Positions 1 to 5,746 are shown, counted from the stretch's first letter. The stretch: 8,679 bases of DNA from JARRKU01 sp050288425 (GCA_050288425.1 JBNKDU010000098.1:1-8679), one strand, 5' to 3'. Notes: generated from the letters alone by a model not told the origin. Program-made: numbers and translations.

Positions 1-2
1 CG

Positions 3-161
3 GAAAAATACACCCTGGAGGAGATTCTCGGTGCGATGGAATTGCTCAGCCAGGCGGACCTGCGGCTCAAATCCAGCGCCACGGCTCCGGGGATTCTTAT
101 CAAGAAGCTGGTGGCGGATATCTGCCGGCCTGCAAGGTTATCGCCTCGCAGAGGGTCGTGA
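3..161 (+). CDS. holA: DNA polymerase III subunit delta, C-terminal end (partial)
   Basis: Only the last 52 codons are present; the gene begins outside the window and ends at TGA 159-161. The delta subunit opens the sliding clamp as part of the clamp-loader complex. The visible tail reads as alternating helices, with EEILGAMELLSQADLRLKSS followed by PGILIKKLVADICRP. This matches the known C-terminal collar domain of delta proteins, in which a helix carrying an 'A..LL..(A)(D/E)L.LK' pattern is followed by a final helix ending near a Leu-Cys or Ile-Cys pair. A short basic tail (ARLSPRRGS) follows. The assignment rests on this short pattern, so another protein with an AAA+ collar domain cannot be excluded. 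The next gene starts about 130 bases downstream with no clear promoter between them. Confidence 0.68.
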   Translation, partial: EKYTLEEILGAMELLSQADLRLKSSATAPGILIKKLVADICRPARLSPRRGS

Positions 162-277
162 GGCTATCCATGGAGCGCCGACTCGGATGCAAGGCGGAAC
201 AGGGACAATGACAATCCAAATCTTATTGTAACATTCAGACGATATACCAGACCCGACTGAGGCACGAACACGCAAAA

Positions 278-284
278 AGGGAGG
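278..284 (+). promoter_or_regulatory. Ribosome binding site deciding the pyk start
   Basis: AGGGAGG ends immediately before an ATG at 285 and six bases before a second in-frame ATG at 291. A Shine-Dalgarno touching the start codon is not workable, whereas six bases is ideal. The start at 291 is therefore preferred, giving a protein that begins MLAKTKIVCTIGPSS. Confidence 0.75.
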
Positions 285-290
285 ATGGGC

Positions 291-1694
291 ATGTTGGCAA
301 AAACAAAAATCGTTTGCACCATCGGACCGTCCAGCGATACGGAGGAATTGTTGGATGCCCTCATTGAAGCGGGCATGAGCGTGGCGCGCCTGAATTTTTC
401 CCATGGGTCCCACGAGACCCACGCCCTCATGATCCAGCGGATTCGAGCGGCTTCGAAGCGGGCCGGTCGACCGGTGGCGATTCTGCAGGATTTGTGCGGG
501 CCCAAGATCAGGGTAGGGGAGATCGACGCCGGCATTCTGCTTTCCGCCGGTGACGAATTGGTCCTGACCACCAACAAGGGACCGACCGAGGGAAATCGGG
601 TTCCGGTGAGTTATGCGGGGCTGCCGTCCCAAGTCAAACCCGGCGACCGCATCCTGCTGGCCGACGGCATGATGGATCTGACGGTGGCGTCCACTTCCCA
701 GACGGATATCGTCTGCGAGGTGGTCACCGGAGGCTTGTTGACCTCCCATAAGGGGATCAACCTGCCGGCCAGTTCCCTGGAAATCCCGGCAATGACCGAA
801 AAGGACCACCGAGACTTGCTCTTCGGACTCGAAAAGGGCGTCGATTTCGTGGCGCTCTCTTTCGTTCGTGCCGCAACCGATATTCATGATATCAAACGCA
901 TCATTCGTCGGCAGAAAAAGCAAACCCCGGTGATCGCCAAGATCGAGAAGCACGAGTCCCTGGATCACATCGACGCCATCCTGGAAGCGGCCGACGGCAT
1001 CATGGTGGCCCGCGGGGATCTCGGGGTGGAGATCCCGCTGGAAAATGTCCCCAATCTGCAGAAGATGCTGGTGCGCAAAGCCAACATCCTGGGCAAGCCG
1101 GTGGTCATTGCCACCCAGATGCTGCGCTCCATGGTGGATTCTCCCCGGCCCACCCGGGCGGAGGCGGCCGATGTGGCCAATGGCGTACTGGACGGCGCCG
1201 ATGCGGTCATGCTTTCGGAAGAAACCGCCAGCGGTCGGTATCCCGTGGAGGCGGTAGGTTACATGACCCGTATCGCCCAGCAGGCCGAAGAGAAATACCC
1301 CCACGGCAAGTACCTCAAGGTGCTGCCCAAGAGCGGGACGGCGGAGTCCGTGGCCTATGCCTCCGCCATCCTGGCAAAAAATCTGGGTGCCAGCGCCATC
1401 GTGGCCACCACCCGATCGGGCGCCACCGCCGCTCAGATCTCGCGCTTCCGCCCGAGGCAACCCATCGTGGCCTTGTCGCCGGATGAGACCGCCGCAAGAC
1501 GCCTGGCCCTGTATTGGGGCTGCCGCCCCAGCTTTCTGCCCAATATCGAGGACACCGACCAGATGGTGGAGCAGGCGGCCCTGGCTGCCCTGGAGAGCGG
1601 CCAGGCACGCAAAGGCGATCGGGTGGTCATCACCGCCGGCCGTCCCATCTGGGAATCCGGCACCACCAACATGCTATGGGTAAAAGAAATTTAG
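291..1694 (+). CDS. pyk: Pyruvate kinase
   Basis: This is a 467-residue cytoplasmic glycolytic enzyme converting phosphoenolpyruvate and ADP to pyruvate and ATP. Residues below are counted from ATG 291. The N-terminal TIM-barrel strand TKIVCTIGPSS (5-15) is followed by ARLNFSHG (32-39) with substrate residues Arg33, Asn35 and Ser37, then QDLCGPKIR (66-74). The GPKIR form resembles E. coli PykA (DLQGPKIR) more than the commoner GPEIR. The B domain spans about 75-165. Catalytic Lys217 and metal ligand Glu219 lie in VIAKIEK, and Asp243 lies in ARGDLGVEIP. The signature KPVVIATQMLRSM is followed by PRPTRAEAADVANGVLDGAD and MLSEETASGRYP. The C-terminal domain (about 340-467) is complete and ends GTTNMLWVKEI. 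Length is normal for the family. Its TAG stop overlaps the first base of the 112-bp palindromic element that follows. No good promoter is seen between holA and pyk, so co-transcription is possible. Confidence 0.97.
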   Translation: MLAKTKIVCTIGPSSDTEELLDALIEAGMSVARLNFSHGSHETHALMIQRIRAASKRAGRPVAILQDLCGPKIRVGEIDAGILLSAGDELVLTTNKGPTEGNRVPVSYAGLPSQVKPGDRILLADGMMDLTVASTSQTDIVCEVVTGGLLTSHKGINLPASSLEIPAMTEKDHRDLLFGLEKGVDFVALSFVRAATDIHDIKRIIRRQKKQTPVIAKIEKHESLDHIDAILEAADGIMVARGDLGVEIPLENVPNLQKMLVRKANILGKPVVIATQMLRSMVDSPRPTRAEAADVANGVLDGADAVMLSEETASGRYPVEAVGYMTRIAQQAEEKYPHGKYLKVLPKSGTAESVAYASAILAKNLGASAIVATTRSGATAAQISRFRPRQPIVALSPDETAARRLALYWGCRPSFLPNIEDTDQMVEQAALAALESGQARKGDRVVITAGRPIWESGTTNMLWVKEI

Positions 1695-1805
1695 GGGACG
1701 TTGCTAACTTATTAACTTAATCTCAAACAATCTCAATTAGGCTCATTGAATTGAGATCTATCAATTCGAACTCAGTGATTAAGTTAATAAGTTAGCAACG
1801 TCCCC
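1694..1805. repeat. 112-bp palindromic element, copy 1 (after pyk)
   Basis: A left arm (1694-1722, starting GGGGACGTTGCTAACTTATT) is matched perfectly by its reverse complement (1777-1805, ending GCAACGTCCCC), 29 of 29 bases. In this copy the match extends three more bases on each side (TTA/TAA), making 32. The 54-bp core (1723-1776) is AT-rich and contains its own perfect 8-bp hairpin, TCTCAATT 1731-1738 with AATTGAGA 1749-1756. A second copy with identical arms lies at 2914-3025. The layout resembles a MITE or a REP pair of the kind moved by IS200-like REP-associated (RAYT) transposases, but no transposase is present here. As RNA it would form a very long stem that could end transcription or protect the pyk 3' end, although no T-tract follows. 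Confidence 0.9.
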
Positions 1806-1808
1806 TAA

Positions 1809-1836
1809 TAGACTCGGCTAATTTCGATACTATATT
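1809..1836 (+). promoter_or_regulatory. Weak candidate argC promoter
   Basis: TAGACT (1809-1814) and TATATT (1831-1836) are separated by 16 bases, matching the sigma-70 consensus at 4 of 6 and 5 of 6 positions. It starts just outside the right arm of the palindromic element. It does not share the TAGGTT-type -10 seen before folD, M23 and secA, so it is only a candidate; argC may instead be read through from pyk. Confidence 0.25.
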
Positions 1837-1879
1837 TCAATTTCGGCCGAGGTCTGGATTTTAGATCAGGAGGATAGAG

Positions 1880-2914
1880 ATGATCAGAGCAGGCGTTATC
1901 GGTGCGACAGGATATGCCGGGGCGGAAGTCGTTCGGATTCTTTGCCGGCATCCGCAGGTCGAGTTGACCACCATAACCTCCCGGCAATATGCCGGCCAGC
2001 GGTTCGATTCCGTCTATCCCTCCATGAAGGGCTGGATGGATTTGACCTGCGAGGCCTTCGATGTCGAAGGATTTGCTGACAAGGCCGATGTGGCCTTTAT
2101 CGCCCTGCCGCATCAATTGCCCATGGCCATCGTGCCCGACCTGCTCTCGAAGCGGGTCAAGGTGGTCGATCTTTCAGCCGACTTTCGATTCAAGAAGGTA
2201 GAGCCTTACGAGGCCCACTACCAGCCCCATAGCGCTCCCGAATTGCTCGAACGGGCGGTCTACGGCCTCAGCGAAGTCTACGGCGAGCAGATCAAAAAGG
2301 CCGACCTGATCGGAAATCCCGGATGCTACCCCACCAGTGTGCTCTTGCCCCTGATCCCCCTCATCCGTAGCGATCTTATCGAAACCGATGGCCTGATTGC
2401 AGATGCCAAATCCGGTGTCAGCGGCGCGGGACGGGGCGCCACGCTGACCACACACTTCTGCCAGGTCAACGAGTCGTTCAAGGCCTATAAAGTAACCGGG
2501 CACCGGCATGCTCCGGAGATGGAAGCCATCCTCGGCGAACAAGCCGGCCGGGACGTCGACCTGACCTTCGTTCCCCATTTGGTACCCCTCACCCGGGGGA
2601 TGGAGACCACCATCTACACCCGTGCGAAATCCGGCGTAACGGCCGCCGACATCGAATCCTGCTTCGAACAATTCTACCATGGCCGGCCCTTCGTGCGGCT
2701 ATGCGGTTCCCGACCCGCCGATACCCTCCATGTCAAGGGAACCAATTGCTGCGATATCGGTTTCGTCCTGCACCCCAAAGACAACCGCCTGATCCTGATG
2801 TCGGCCATCGACAATCTGGTCAAGGGCGCCGCAGGCCAGGCCGTTCAGAACATGAACCTGATGATGGGCCTGGACGAAGCCGCCGGCCTGCAGCCCACAC
2901 CCTTTCCAATATAG
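1880..2914 (+). CDS. argC: N-acetyl-gamma-glutamyl-phosphate reductase
   Basis: This 344-residue cytoplasmic enzyme reduces N-acetylglutamyl phosphate to the semialdehyde with NADPH, the third step of arginine (ornithine) synthesis. The N-terminal Rossmann motif GVIGATGYAGAE (5-16) binds NADPH. ALPHQLP (75-81) and VVDLSADFRF (95-104) are typical ArgC strands. The active-site cysteine is Cys149 in GNPGCYPTS, and the catalytic histidine lies in GHRHAPEME (207-215), most likely His208 by its spacing of 59 residues from the cysteine, as in known ArgC. SGVSGAGRG (178-186) and FVPHLVPLTRGM (230-241) are also family hallmarks. The C-terminal NLVKGAAGQAVQNMNLMMG closes a full-length protein. AGGAGG at 1868-1873 lies six bases before the ATG. 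No other arginine gene is adjacent. The gene is bracketed by two copies of a 112-bp palindrome, and the downstream copy supplies the last base of its TAG stop. Confidence 0.97.
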   Translation: MIRAGVIGATGYAGAEVVRILCRHPQVELTTITSRQYAGQRFDSVYPSMKGWMDLTCEAFDVEGFADKADVAFIALPHQLPMAIVPDLLSKRVKVVDLSADFRFKKVEPYEAHYQPHSAPELLERAVYGLSEVYGEQIKKADLIGNPGCYPTSVLLPLIPLIRSDLIETDGLIADAKSGVSGAGRGATLTTHFCQVNESFKAYKVTGHRHAPEMEAILGEQAGRDVDLTFVPHLVPLTRGMETTIYTRAKSGVTAADIESCFEQFYHGRPFVRLCGSRPADTLHVKGTNCCDIGFVLHPKDNRLILMSAIDNLVKGAAGQAVQNMNLMMGLDEAAGLQPTPFPI

Positions 2915-3025
2915 GGGACGTTGCTAACTTATTAACTTAATCCGGACCGTATCTAATCGGCATAATGTGATGATATTCAGATTTAAAAAAATCTATGATT
3001 AAGTTAATAAGTTAGCAACGTCCCC
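2914..3025. repeat. 112-bp palindromic element, copy 2 (after argC)
   Basis: The left arm (2914-2942) and right arm (2997-3025) are perfect reverse complements and are identical base for base to the arms of copy 1. The core (2943-2996) is again exactly 54 bases but shows no convincing similarity to the core of copy 1; ungapped matching is near the chance level. It carries a small hairpin, AGATTT 2979-2984 with AAATCT 2989-2994. The element starts on the last base of the argC stop codon. Unlike copy 1, the palindrome does not extend beyond the arms with TTA/TAA (flanks are ATA and CTT). Confidence 0.9.
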
Positions 3026-3033
3026 CTTTATCA

Positions 3034-3060
3034 TAAGATAATAAGTTAGGAACGTCCCCT
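3034..3060. repeat. Solitary, diverged arm of the palindromic element
   Basis: This segment matches the right arm of the 112-bp element at 25 of 27 bases, including the CGTCCCCT end. One difference changes TTAGCAACG to TTAGGAACG. No matching left arm is present, and it begins nine bases after copy 2 ends. It may be the remnant of another element, or one half of a subfamily with a GTTCCTAAC arm. Confidence 0.75.
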
Positions 3061-3067
3061 GTTTGCC

Positions 3068-3096
3068 TTGACATGCCGGTGGATATGGAATAGGTG
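3068..3096 (+). promoter_or_regulatory. folD promoter (sigma-70 type)
   Basis: A consensus TTGACA (3068-3073) is followed after exactly 17 bases by TAGGTG (3091-3096). The same layout with TAGGTT precedes the M23 peptidase and secA genes, which supports it. Transcription would start near 3103, leaving a leader of about 135 bases. The -35 box lies eight bases after the solitary repeat arm. Confidence 0.55.
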
Positions 3097-3237
3097 TTGG
3101 CTCTTAATCAACCTTCCTTCCCGGCACTTCGGCTCCGGATTCGAGTGCATTTGAATGGTCTTTTCGATGGATGATAGGGGTAATTCGGGCGGATGCCCTG
3201 CATATACATTCAATTCCTGTGAAAGGAGAGCAAGAAG

Positions 3238-4146
3238 ATGACTGCACAGCTTATCAAAGGCACCGAGATTCGTGAGCAAATCCTGGAAGAGATCACTGCC
3301 GAGGTGGCCCAGATCAAGGAGAAACATGGAGTCGTTCCCGGACTGGTCACGATTCTGGTGGGCGAGAATCCGGCCTCCATCTCCTACGTCACCTTGAAAA
3401 TCAAGACGGCCCATCGGGTCGGCTTCCACGAGATCCAGGATACGCAGCCGGCGGATATTTCGGAAGCCGACTTGCTGAAACTGATCGACAAATACAATAA
3501 GGATGACTCCATCAACGGCATTCTGGTGCAACTGCCCCTGCCCAAACACGTCGACGAGAAGAAAGTGCTCAATGCCATCGATCCGGACAAGGACGTGGAC
3601 GGATTTCATCCGGTAAACGTCGGCCGCCTGATGATCGGCGGTAATGAGGTCAAATTTCCCCCATGCACACCGGCCGGTATCCAGGAGATGATCGTTCGCG
3701 CTGGCGTGGAAACCAAGGGCGCCGAGACGGTGGTGGTGGGCCGCTCCAACATCGTGGGCAAACCCATCGCGAACATGATGCTGCAGAAGGGCAAGGGGGC
3801 CAACTCCACAGTGACCATCGTGCACACCGGCACCCAGGACCTGGCCGGTCATTGCAAGCGGGCGGACATTCTCATCGTGGCCGCCGGTGTTCCCGGTCTG
3901 GTGAAGCCCGAATGGATCAAGCCGGGGGCCTGTGTGATCGATGTGGGCGTCAACCGCGTGGGCGAGAAGATCAGCGAGAAGACCGGCAAGAAAATCGCCA
4001 TTTTGCGTGGTGACGTGGACTTCGACAAAGCCAAGGAGATCGCCGGATTTATTACTCCCGTTCCCGGCGGAGTCGGCCCGATGACCATCACCATGCTGAT
4101 GCTCAATACCCTCAAGTCTCTCAAATTCAAACTGGGAATTGCCTGA
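3238..4146 (+). CDS. folD: Bifunctional methylenetetrahydrofolate dehydrogenase/cyclohydrolase
   Basis: This 302-residue cytoplasmic enzyme interconverts 5,10-methylene-, 5,10-methenyl- and 10-formyl-tetrahydrofolate, supplying one-carbon units for purines and formyl-Met. In sulfate reducers with a Wood-Ljungdahl pathway it also works in the methyl branch, but the window alone cannot show that. Catalytic residues fall at the same numbers as in E. coli FolD: Tyr50 and Lys54 in SYVTLKIK, Gln98 in GILVQLPLP, and Asp121 in DKDVDGFHP. The NADP-binding part shows VVVGRSNIVGKP (165-176), and the C-terminal signature is TPVPGGVGPMT (273-283). Lengthened loops near residues 183-190 and 244-252 are rich in Lys and Gly but do not disrupt motifs. 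GGAG at 3225-3228 lies nine bases before the ATG. The gene has its own promoter and no close neighbour, so it is probably monocistronic. Confidence 0.97.
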   Translation: MTAQLIKGTEIREQILEEITAEVAQIKEKHGVVPGLVTILVGENPASISYVTLKIKTAHRVGFHEIQDTQPADISEADLLKLIDKYNKDDSINGILVQLPLPKHVDEKKVLNAIDPDKDVDGFHPVNVGRLMIGGNEVKFPPCTPAGIQEMIVRAGVETKGAETVVVGRSNIVGKPIANMMLQKGKGANSTVTIVHTGTQDLAGHCKRADILIVAAGVPGLVKPEWIKPGACVIDVGVNRVGEKISEKTGKKIAILRGDVDFDKAKEIAGFITPVPGGVGPMTITMLMLNTLKSLKFKLGIA

Positions 4147-4179
4147 TTTAACTCCTTACAACGTCAGGGAGATCTTTTC

Positions 4180-4214
4180 CGGGGACGGCCTTCTATCGCG
4201 GCAGGTCGTCCCCG
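4180..4214 (+). other. Stem-loop downstream of folD
   Basis: CGGGGACGGCC (4180-4190) pairs with GGTCGTCCCCG (4204-4214), an 11-bp stem with one G-U pair and a 13-base loop, 34 bases after the folD stop. It is GC-rich but lacks a following T-tract, so it is not a classic intrinsic terminator. It could stabilise the mRNA 3' end or help Rho-dependent termination. The GGGGACG/CGTCCCC ends echo the palindromic element, but the rest of the arm is absent. Confidence 0.55.
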
Positions 4215-4257
4215 TGTCAATATGTCAAAGGAAATCAATTGCAAAGGCCGCATCCGG

Positions 4258-4286
4258 TTGACAGCCGATTTGGGCTGTGGTAGGTT
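4258..4286 (+). promoter_or_regulatory. Promoter of the M23 peptidase gene
   Basis: A consensus TTGACA (4258-4263), a 17-base spacer and TAGGTT (4281-4286) are present, with an extended -10 TG at 4278-4279. Spacing is ideal and the layout matches those upstream of folD and secA. The transcript would start near 4293, leaving about 90 bases of leader. Confidence 0.65.
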
Positions 4287-4372
4287 GGCGCCAATTCGAA
4301 GACTCAAGATTTAAATGCCTGATATGGCTCTGTTAAATATACAATCACAAAGCTGTTGCAGCGAAGCGGATC

Positions 4373-4376
4373 AGGA
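4373..4376 (+). promoter_or_regulatory. Ribosome binding site deciding the M23 start
   Basis: AGGA lies six bases before ATG 4383. An upstream in-frame TTG at 4356 would add nine residues (MQRSGSGLT), but it has no Shine-Dalgarno in front of it, and the added residues do not resemble the start of this family. ATG 4383 is chosen. Confidence 0.65.
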
Positions 4377-4382
4377 TTGACC

Positions 4383-5309
4383 ATGGCACACAAATTCTCC
4401 CTCATCCTTCTCGGCGGTTCCGGTTCCACCATCAAGCAGTTTCACTATTCCCGGAGAAAATTCTGTGTTCTTATCGCTTCGATTCTGGTGGCCATCGTTG
4501 GATTGGGCTACGGCATGATCGACTATGTCTCTCTCCGTCAGTCCGTGAACAAAAGGACTCGGATCGAAAGGGATCTGCGGCTGCAAACTGAAGAGGTGGG
4601 ACACCAACGGGAGCAGATTCAACAATTCGCCGTGGAGATCAACGATCTGAAGAACAGACTGCTGCAGCTCAACCATTTCGAGGAGCGCATCCGCGTCATC
4701 GCCAACATCGACCGGCCCGAGGACCATGATGGACTGTTTGGCGTGGGGGGCTCCGCTCCCGAGGACTTGAATCCCGACATCGAATTGACCCAGCCCCACC
4801 AGCGGCTGATCAAAGACATGCACCGGCAGGTGGATCAACTCGACCAGGCCGCGGAAAATCAGCAAGATGGTTTCGAATCGCTTCTGGATAAACTGGAAGC
4901 CCAGAAGAACCTACTGGCCCACACACCGGCCATTCGACCGGTCCAGGGGTGGCAGACCTCGGGTTTCGGTTATCGCCAATCGCCATTCACCGGCAAGAAA
5001 GAATTTCATAAGGGGTTGGATATTGCCAATCGCAAAGGCACTGAGATCATCGCCACGGCCGACGGCGTGGTTTCGTTCGTGGGCCAGAAAGGCAGTTTGG
5101 GCAATATCGTCGTGATCGATCATGGCCACGGTATCACCACGCGCTACGCCCACCTGGAGAGCGCCGTCCAGAAGAGCGGTGCAAACGTCAAAAGGGGTGA
5201 AGTCATCGCCAAGATGGGCAATACCGGCCGCAGCACCGGCCCCCATTTGCATTATGAGGTGCGTCTGAATGGCGTGCCGATCGATCCCACCAAGTATATT
5301 ATGAATTGA
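4383..5309 (+). CDS. Membrane-anchored M23 family (LytM) metallopeptidase
   Basis: This 308-residue envelope protein is a probable zinc endopeptidase cutting peptidoglycan cross-links, or an inactive-type activator of amidases; the intact active site favours a true peptidase. Order: a short cytoplasmic start with a basic patch (YSRRKF, 22-27), one membrane segment at about 28-48, a coiled coil at about 52-105 and again 140-178, then the LytM domain at about 188-305. Zinc ligands are His209 and Asp213 in FHKGLD and His290 in HLHYE; His257 (YAHLE) and His288 complete the active site. GFGYRQSPFTG and GNTGRSTGPHLHYE are family signatures. The signal-anchor and coiled-coil layout resembles the M23 proteins often found just before secA in Deltaproteobacteria (family knowledge). 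It has its own strong promoter. A 437-base gap with its own promoter separates it from secA, so the two are not obligatorily co-transcribed. Confidence 0.93.
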   Translation: MAHKFSLILLGGSGSTIKQFHYSRRKFCVLIASILVAIVGLGYGMIDYVSLRQSVNKRTRIERDLRLQTEEVGHQREQIQQFAVEINDLKNRLLQLNHFEERIRVIANIDRPEDHDGLFGVGGSAPEDLNPDIELTQPHQRLIKDMHRQVDQLDQAAENQQDGFESLLDKLEAQKNLLAHTPAIRPVQGWQTSGFGYRQSPFTGKKEFHKGLDIANRKGTEIIATADGVVSFVGQKGSLGNIVVIDHGHGITTRYAHLESAVQKSGANVKRGEVIAKMGNTGRSTGPHLHYEVRLNGVPIDPTKYIMN

Positions 5310-5339
5310 GATCGCCATCCCGACAGCGCATCGTTCATT

Positions 5340-5497
5340 GGGTTCGCGCAGAAATAAGTTCCGCATTTTAGGTGTTGAGGCGCCTGTCTGGCAGGGCGCC
5401 CAAGGGCAGGAATATCGGGATATTTCTGCCCTTGGGCAACACTGCCAGGCAGGATGCATCGGCGCATAAAATGCGGAAGTTATTTTTGCGCGAGCCC
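5340..5497. repeat. 158-bp near-palindrome (long hairpin or MITE-like element)
   Basis: The left half (5340-5416) and right half (5419-5497) are imperfect reverse complements meeting at AATATC-GG-GATATT (5411-5424). The outer 31 bases of each side match at 28 positions, counting from GGGTTCGCGC against GCGCGAGCCC. The inner blocks CTGGCAG, GCCCAAGGGCAG and AATATC also match. Only a middle stretch of about 16-17 bases near 5371-5386 is unpaired or weakly paired. Each half also contains a small palindrome of its own (GCCCAAGGGC). It begins 31 bases after the M23 stop codon. It could be a non-autonomous mobile palindrome or a long RNA hairpin in the M23 3' UTR. Without other copies in the window the two cannot be told apart. 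Confidence 0.85.
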
Positions 5498-5527
5498 CGA
5501 CGATCACTTCATCGATTAATTAGGAAA

Positions 5528-5582
5528 ATGGCGGGAAAAGTCGCGAATGACCCACAGCTGCGGGCGATCGGCAACCCGCCAT
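5528..5582 (+). other. Branched hairpin-forming segment
   Basis: ATGGCGGG (5528-5535) is perfectly complementary to CCCGCCAT (5575-5582). The enclosed stretch contains a further near-palindrome, CCCACAGCTGCGGG. It lies between the 158-bp palindrome and the secA promoter. No function is assigned; it may be part of the M23 3' UTR. Confidence 0.4.
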
Positions 5583-5604
5583 CCGGACTTCCCATATTAA
5601 TGCC

Positions 5605-5633
5605 TTGAGTCTGGGAGTAAAATATCTTAGGTT
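5605..5633 (+). promoter_or_regulatory. secA promoter (sigma-70 type)
   Basis: TTGAGT (5605-5610), a 17-base spacer and TAGGTT (5628-5633) repeat the layout seen before folD and the M23 gene. Transcription would start near 5640, giving a leader of about 107 bases before the secA ATG. Confidence 0.58.
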
Positions 5634-5647
5634 TGTTTGCGTTCCGT

Positions 5648-5719
5648 CGGACCACGGCCACGGGTCCGGCGATCACCGGAAGGAGTCAAACCGGTGGATT
5701 CCCATGGCATCCACCGGTT
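5648..5719 (+). promoter_or_regulatory. Structured secA leader: two hairpins with an alternative pairing
   Basis: Hairpin A pairs CGGACC (5648-5653) with GGTCCG (5663-5668) around a 9-base loop. Hairpin B pairs AACCGGTGGAT (5689-5699) perfectly with ATCCACCGGTT (5709-5719), also with a 9-base loop, and ends 12 bases before the secA Shine-Dalgarno. CACCGG (5674-5679) can instead pair with CCGGTG (5691-5696), which would break hairpin B. Hairpin B is followed by TTCAATCATTT, only weakly terminator-like. Mutually exclusive pairings are a common feature of attenuators and translational switches; whether this one acts that way is inference. Confidence 0.45.
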
Positions 5720-5732
5720 CAATCATTTGTAA
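5694..5732 (+). CDS. Possible 12-codon secA leader peptide
   Basis: A GTG at 5694 lies eight bases after a strong Shine-Dalgarno, GGAAGGAG (5678-5685). It opens a reading frame for VDSHGIHRFNHL ending at TAA 5730-5732, whose last two bases form the start of the AAGGAG that serves secA. Translation would run through hairpin B and end on the secA ribosome binding site. E. coli secA is controlled by translation of the upstream SecM, but this peptide is far shorter, has no export signal and no SecM arrest motif. It could be chance; the strength of the upstream AAGGAG is the main support. Confidence 0.25.
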   Translation: MDSHGIHRFNHL

Positions 5733-5746
5733 GGAGCCAGTGACCA

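Larger units (their letters stand above)
5310..5746 (+). other. 437-base intergenic region between the M23 gene and secA
   Basis: No convincing protein gene is seen here. It holds, in order, a 158-bp near-palindrome (5340-5497), a second foldable segment (5528-5582), the secA promoter (5605-5633), and a structured secA leader with two hairpins and a possible 12-codon ORF (about 5640-5746). Each is listed separately. Confidence 0.8.

Noticed and set aside
31..231. Short plus-strand frame overlapping the holA tail
   Set aside because: It is in a different frame from the delta-subunit C-terminus, has low-complexity Arg-rich content and no ribosome binding site.
138..1460. A 440-codon open frame on the minus strand across pyk
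   Set aside because: It is antisense to a clearly conserved pyruvate kinase, has no recognisable domains, and is rich in Gly, His, Arg and Gln as expected of a mirror frame in GC-rich DNA.
1514..1720. Frames running into the palindromic element and ending in GDVANLLT
   Set aside because: The shared ending is just a translation of the repeat arm in a non-coding frame (also seen at 2701-2940); it is not evidence of a protein tail.
3238..4146. A functional link of argC, folD and pyk as one operon
   Set aside because: folD has its own promoter, and the genes are separated by long palindromes and gaps of 170-320 bases, so a single operon is not supported.
4180..4214. Intrinsic terminator for folD
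   Set aside because: The stem is strong, but no run of T follows it on either strand, so it is recorded only as a stem-loop.
4356..4382. Upstream TTG start adding nine residues to the M23 peptidase
   Set aside because: There is no Shine-Dalgarno before the TTG, while ATG 4383 has AGGA at ideal spacing.
5372..5608. Small plus-strand protein in the M23-secA gap
   Set aside because: The frame runs through both arms of the 158-bp palindrome and the following structured segment, with no convincing start site or protein character.
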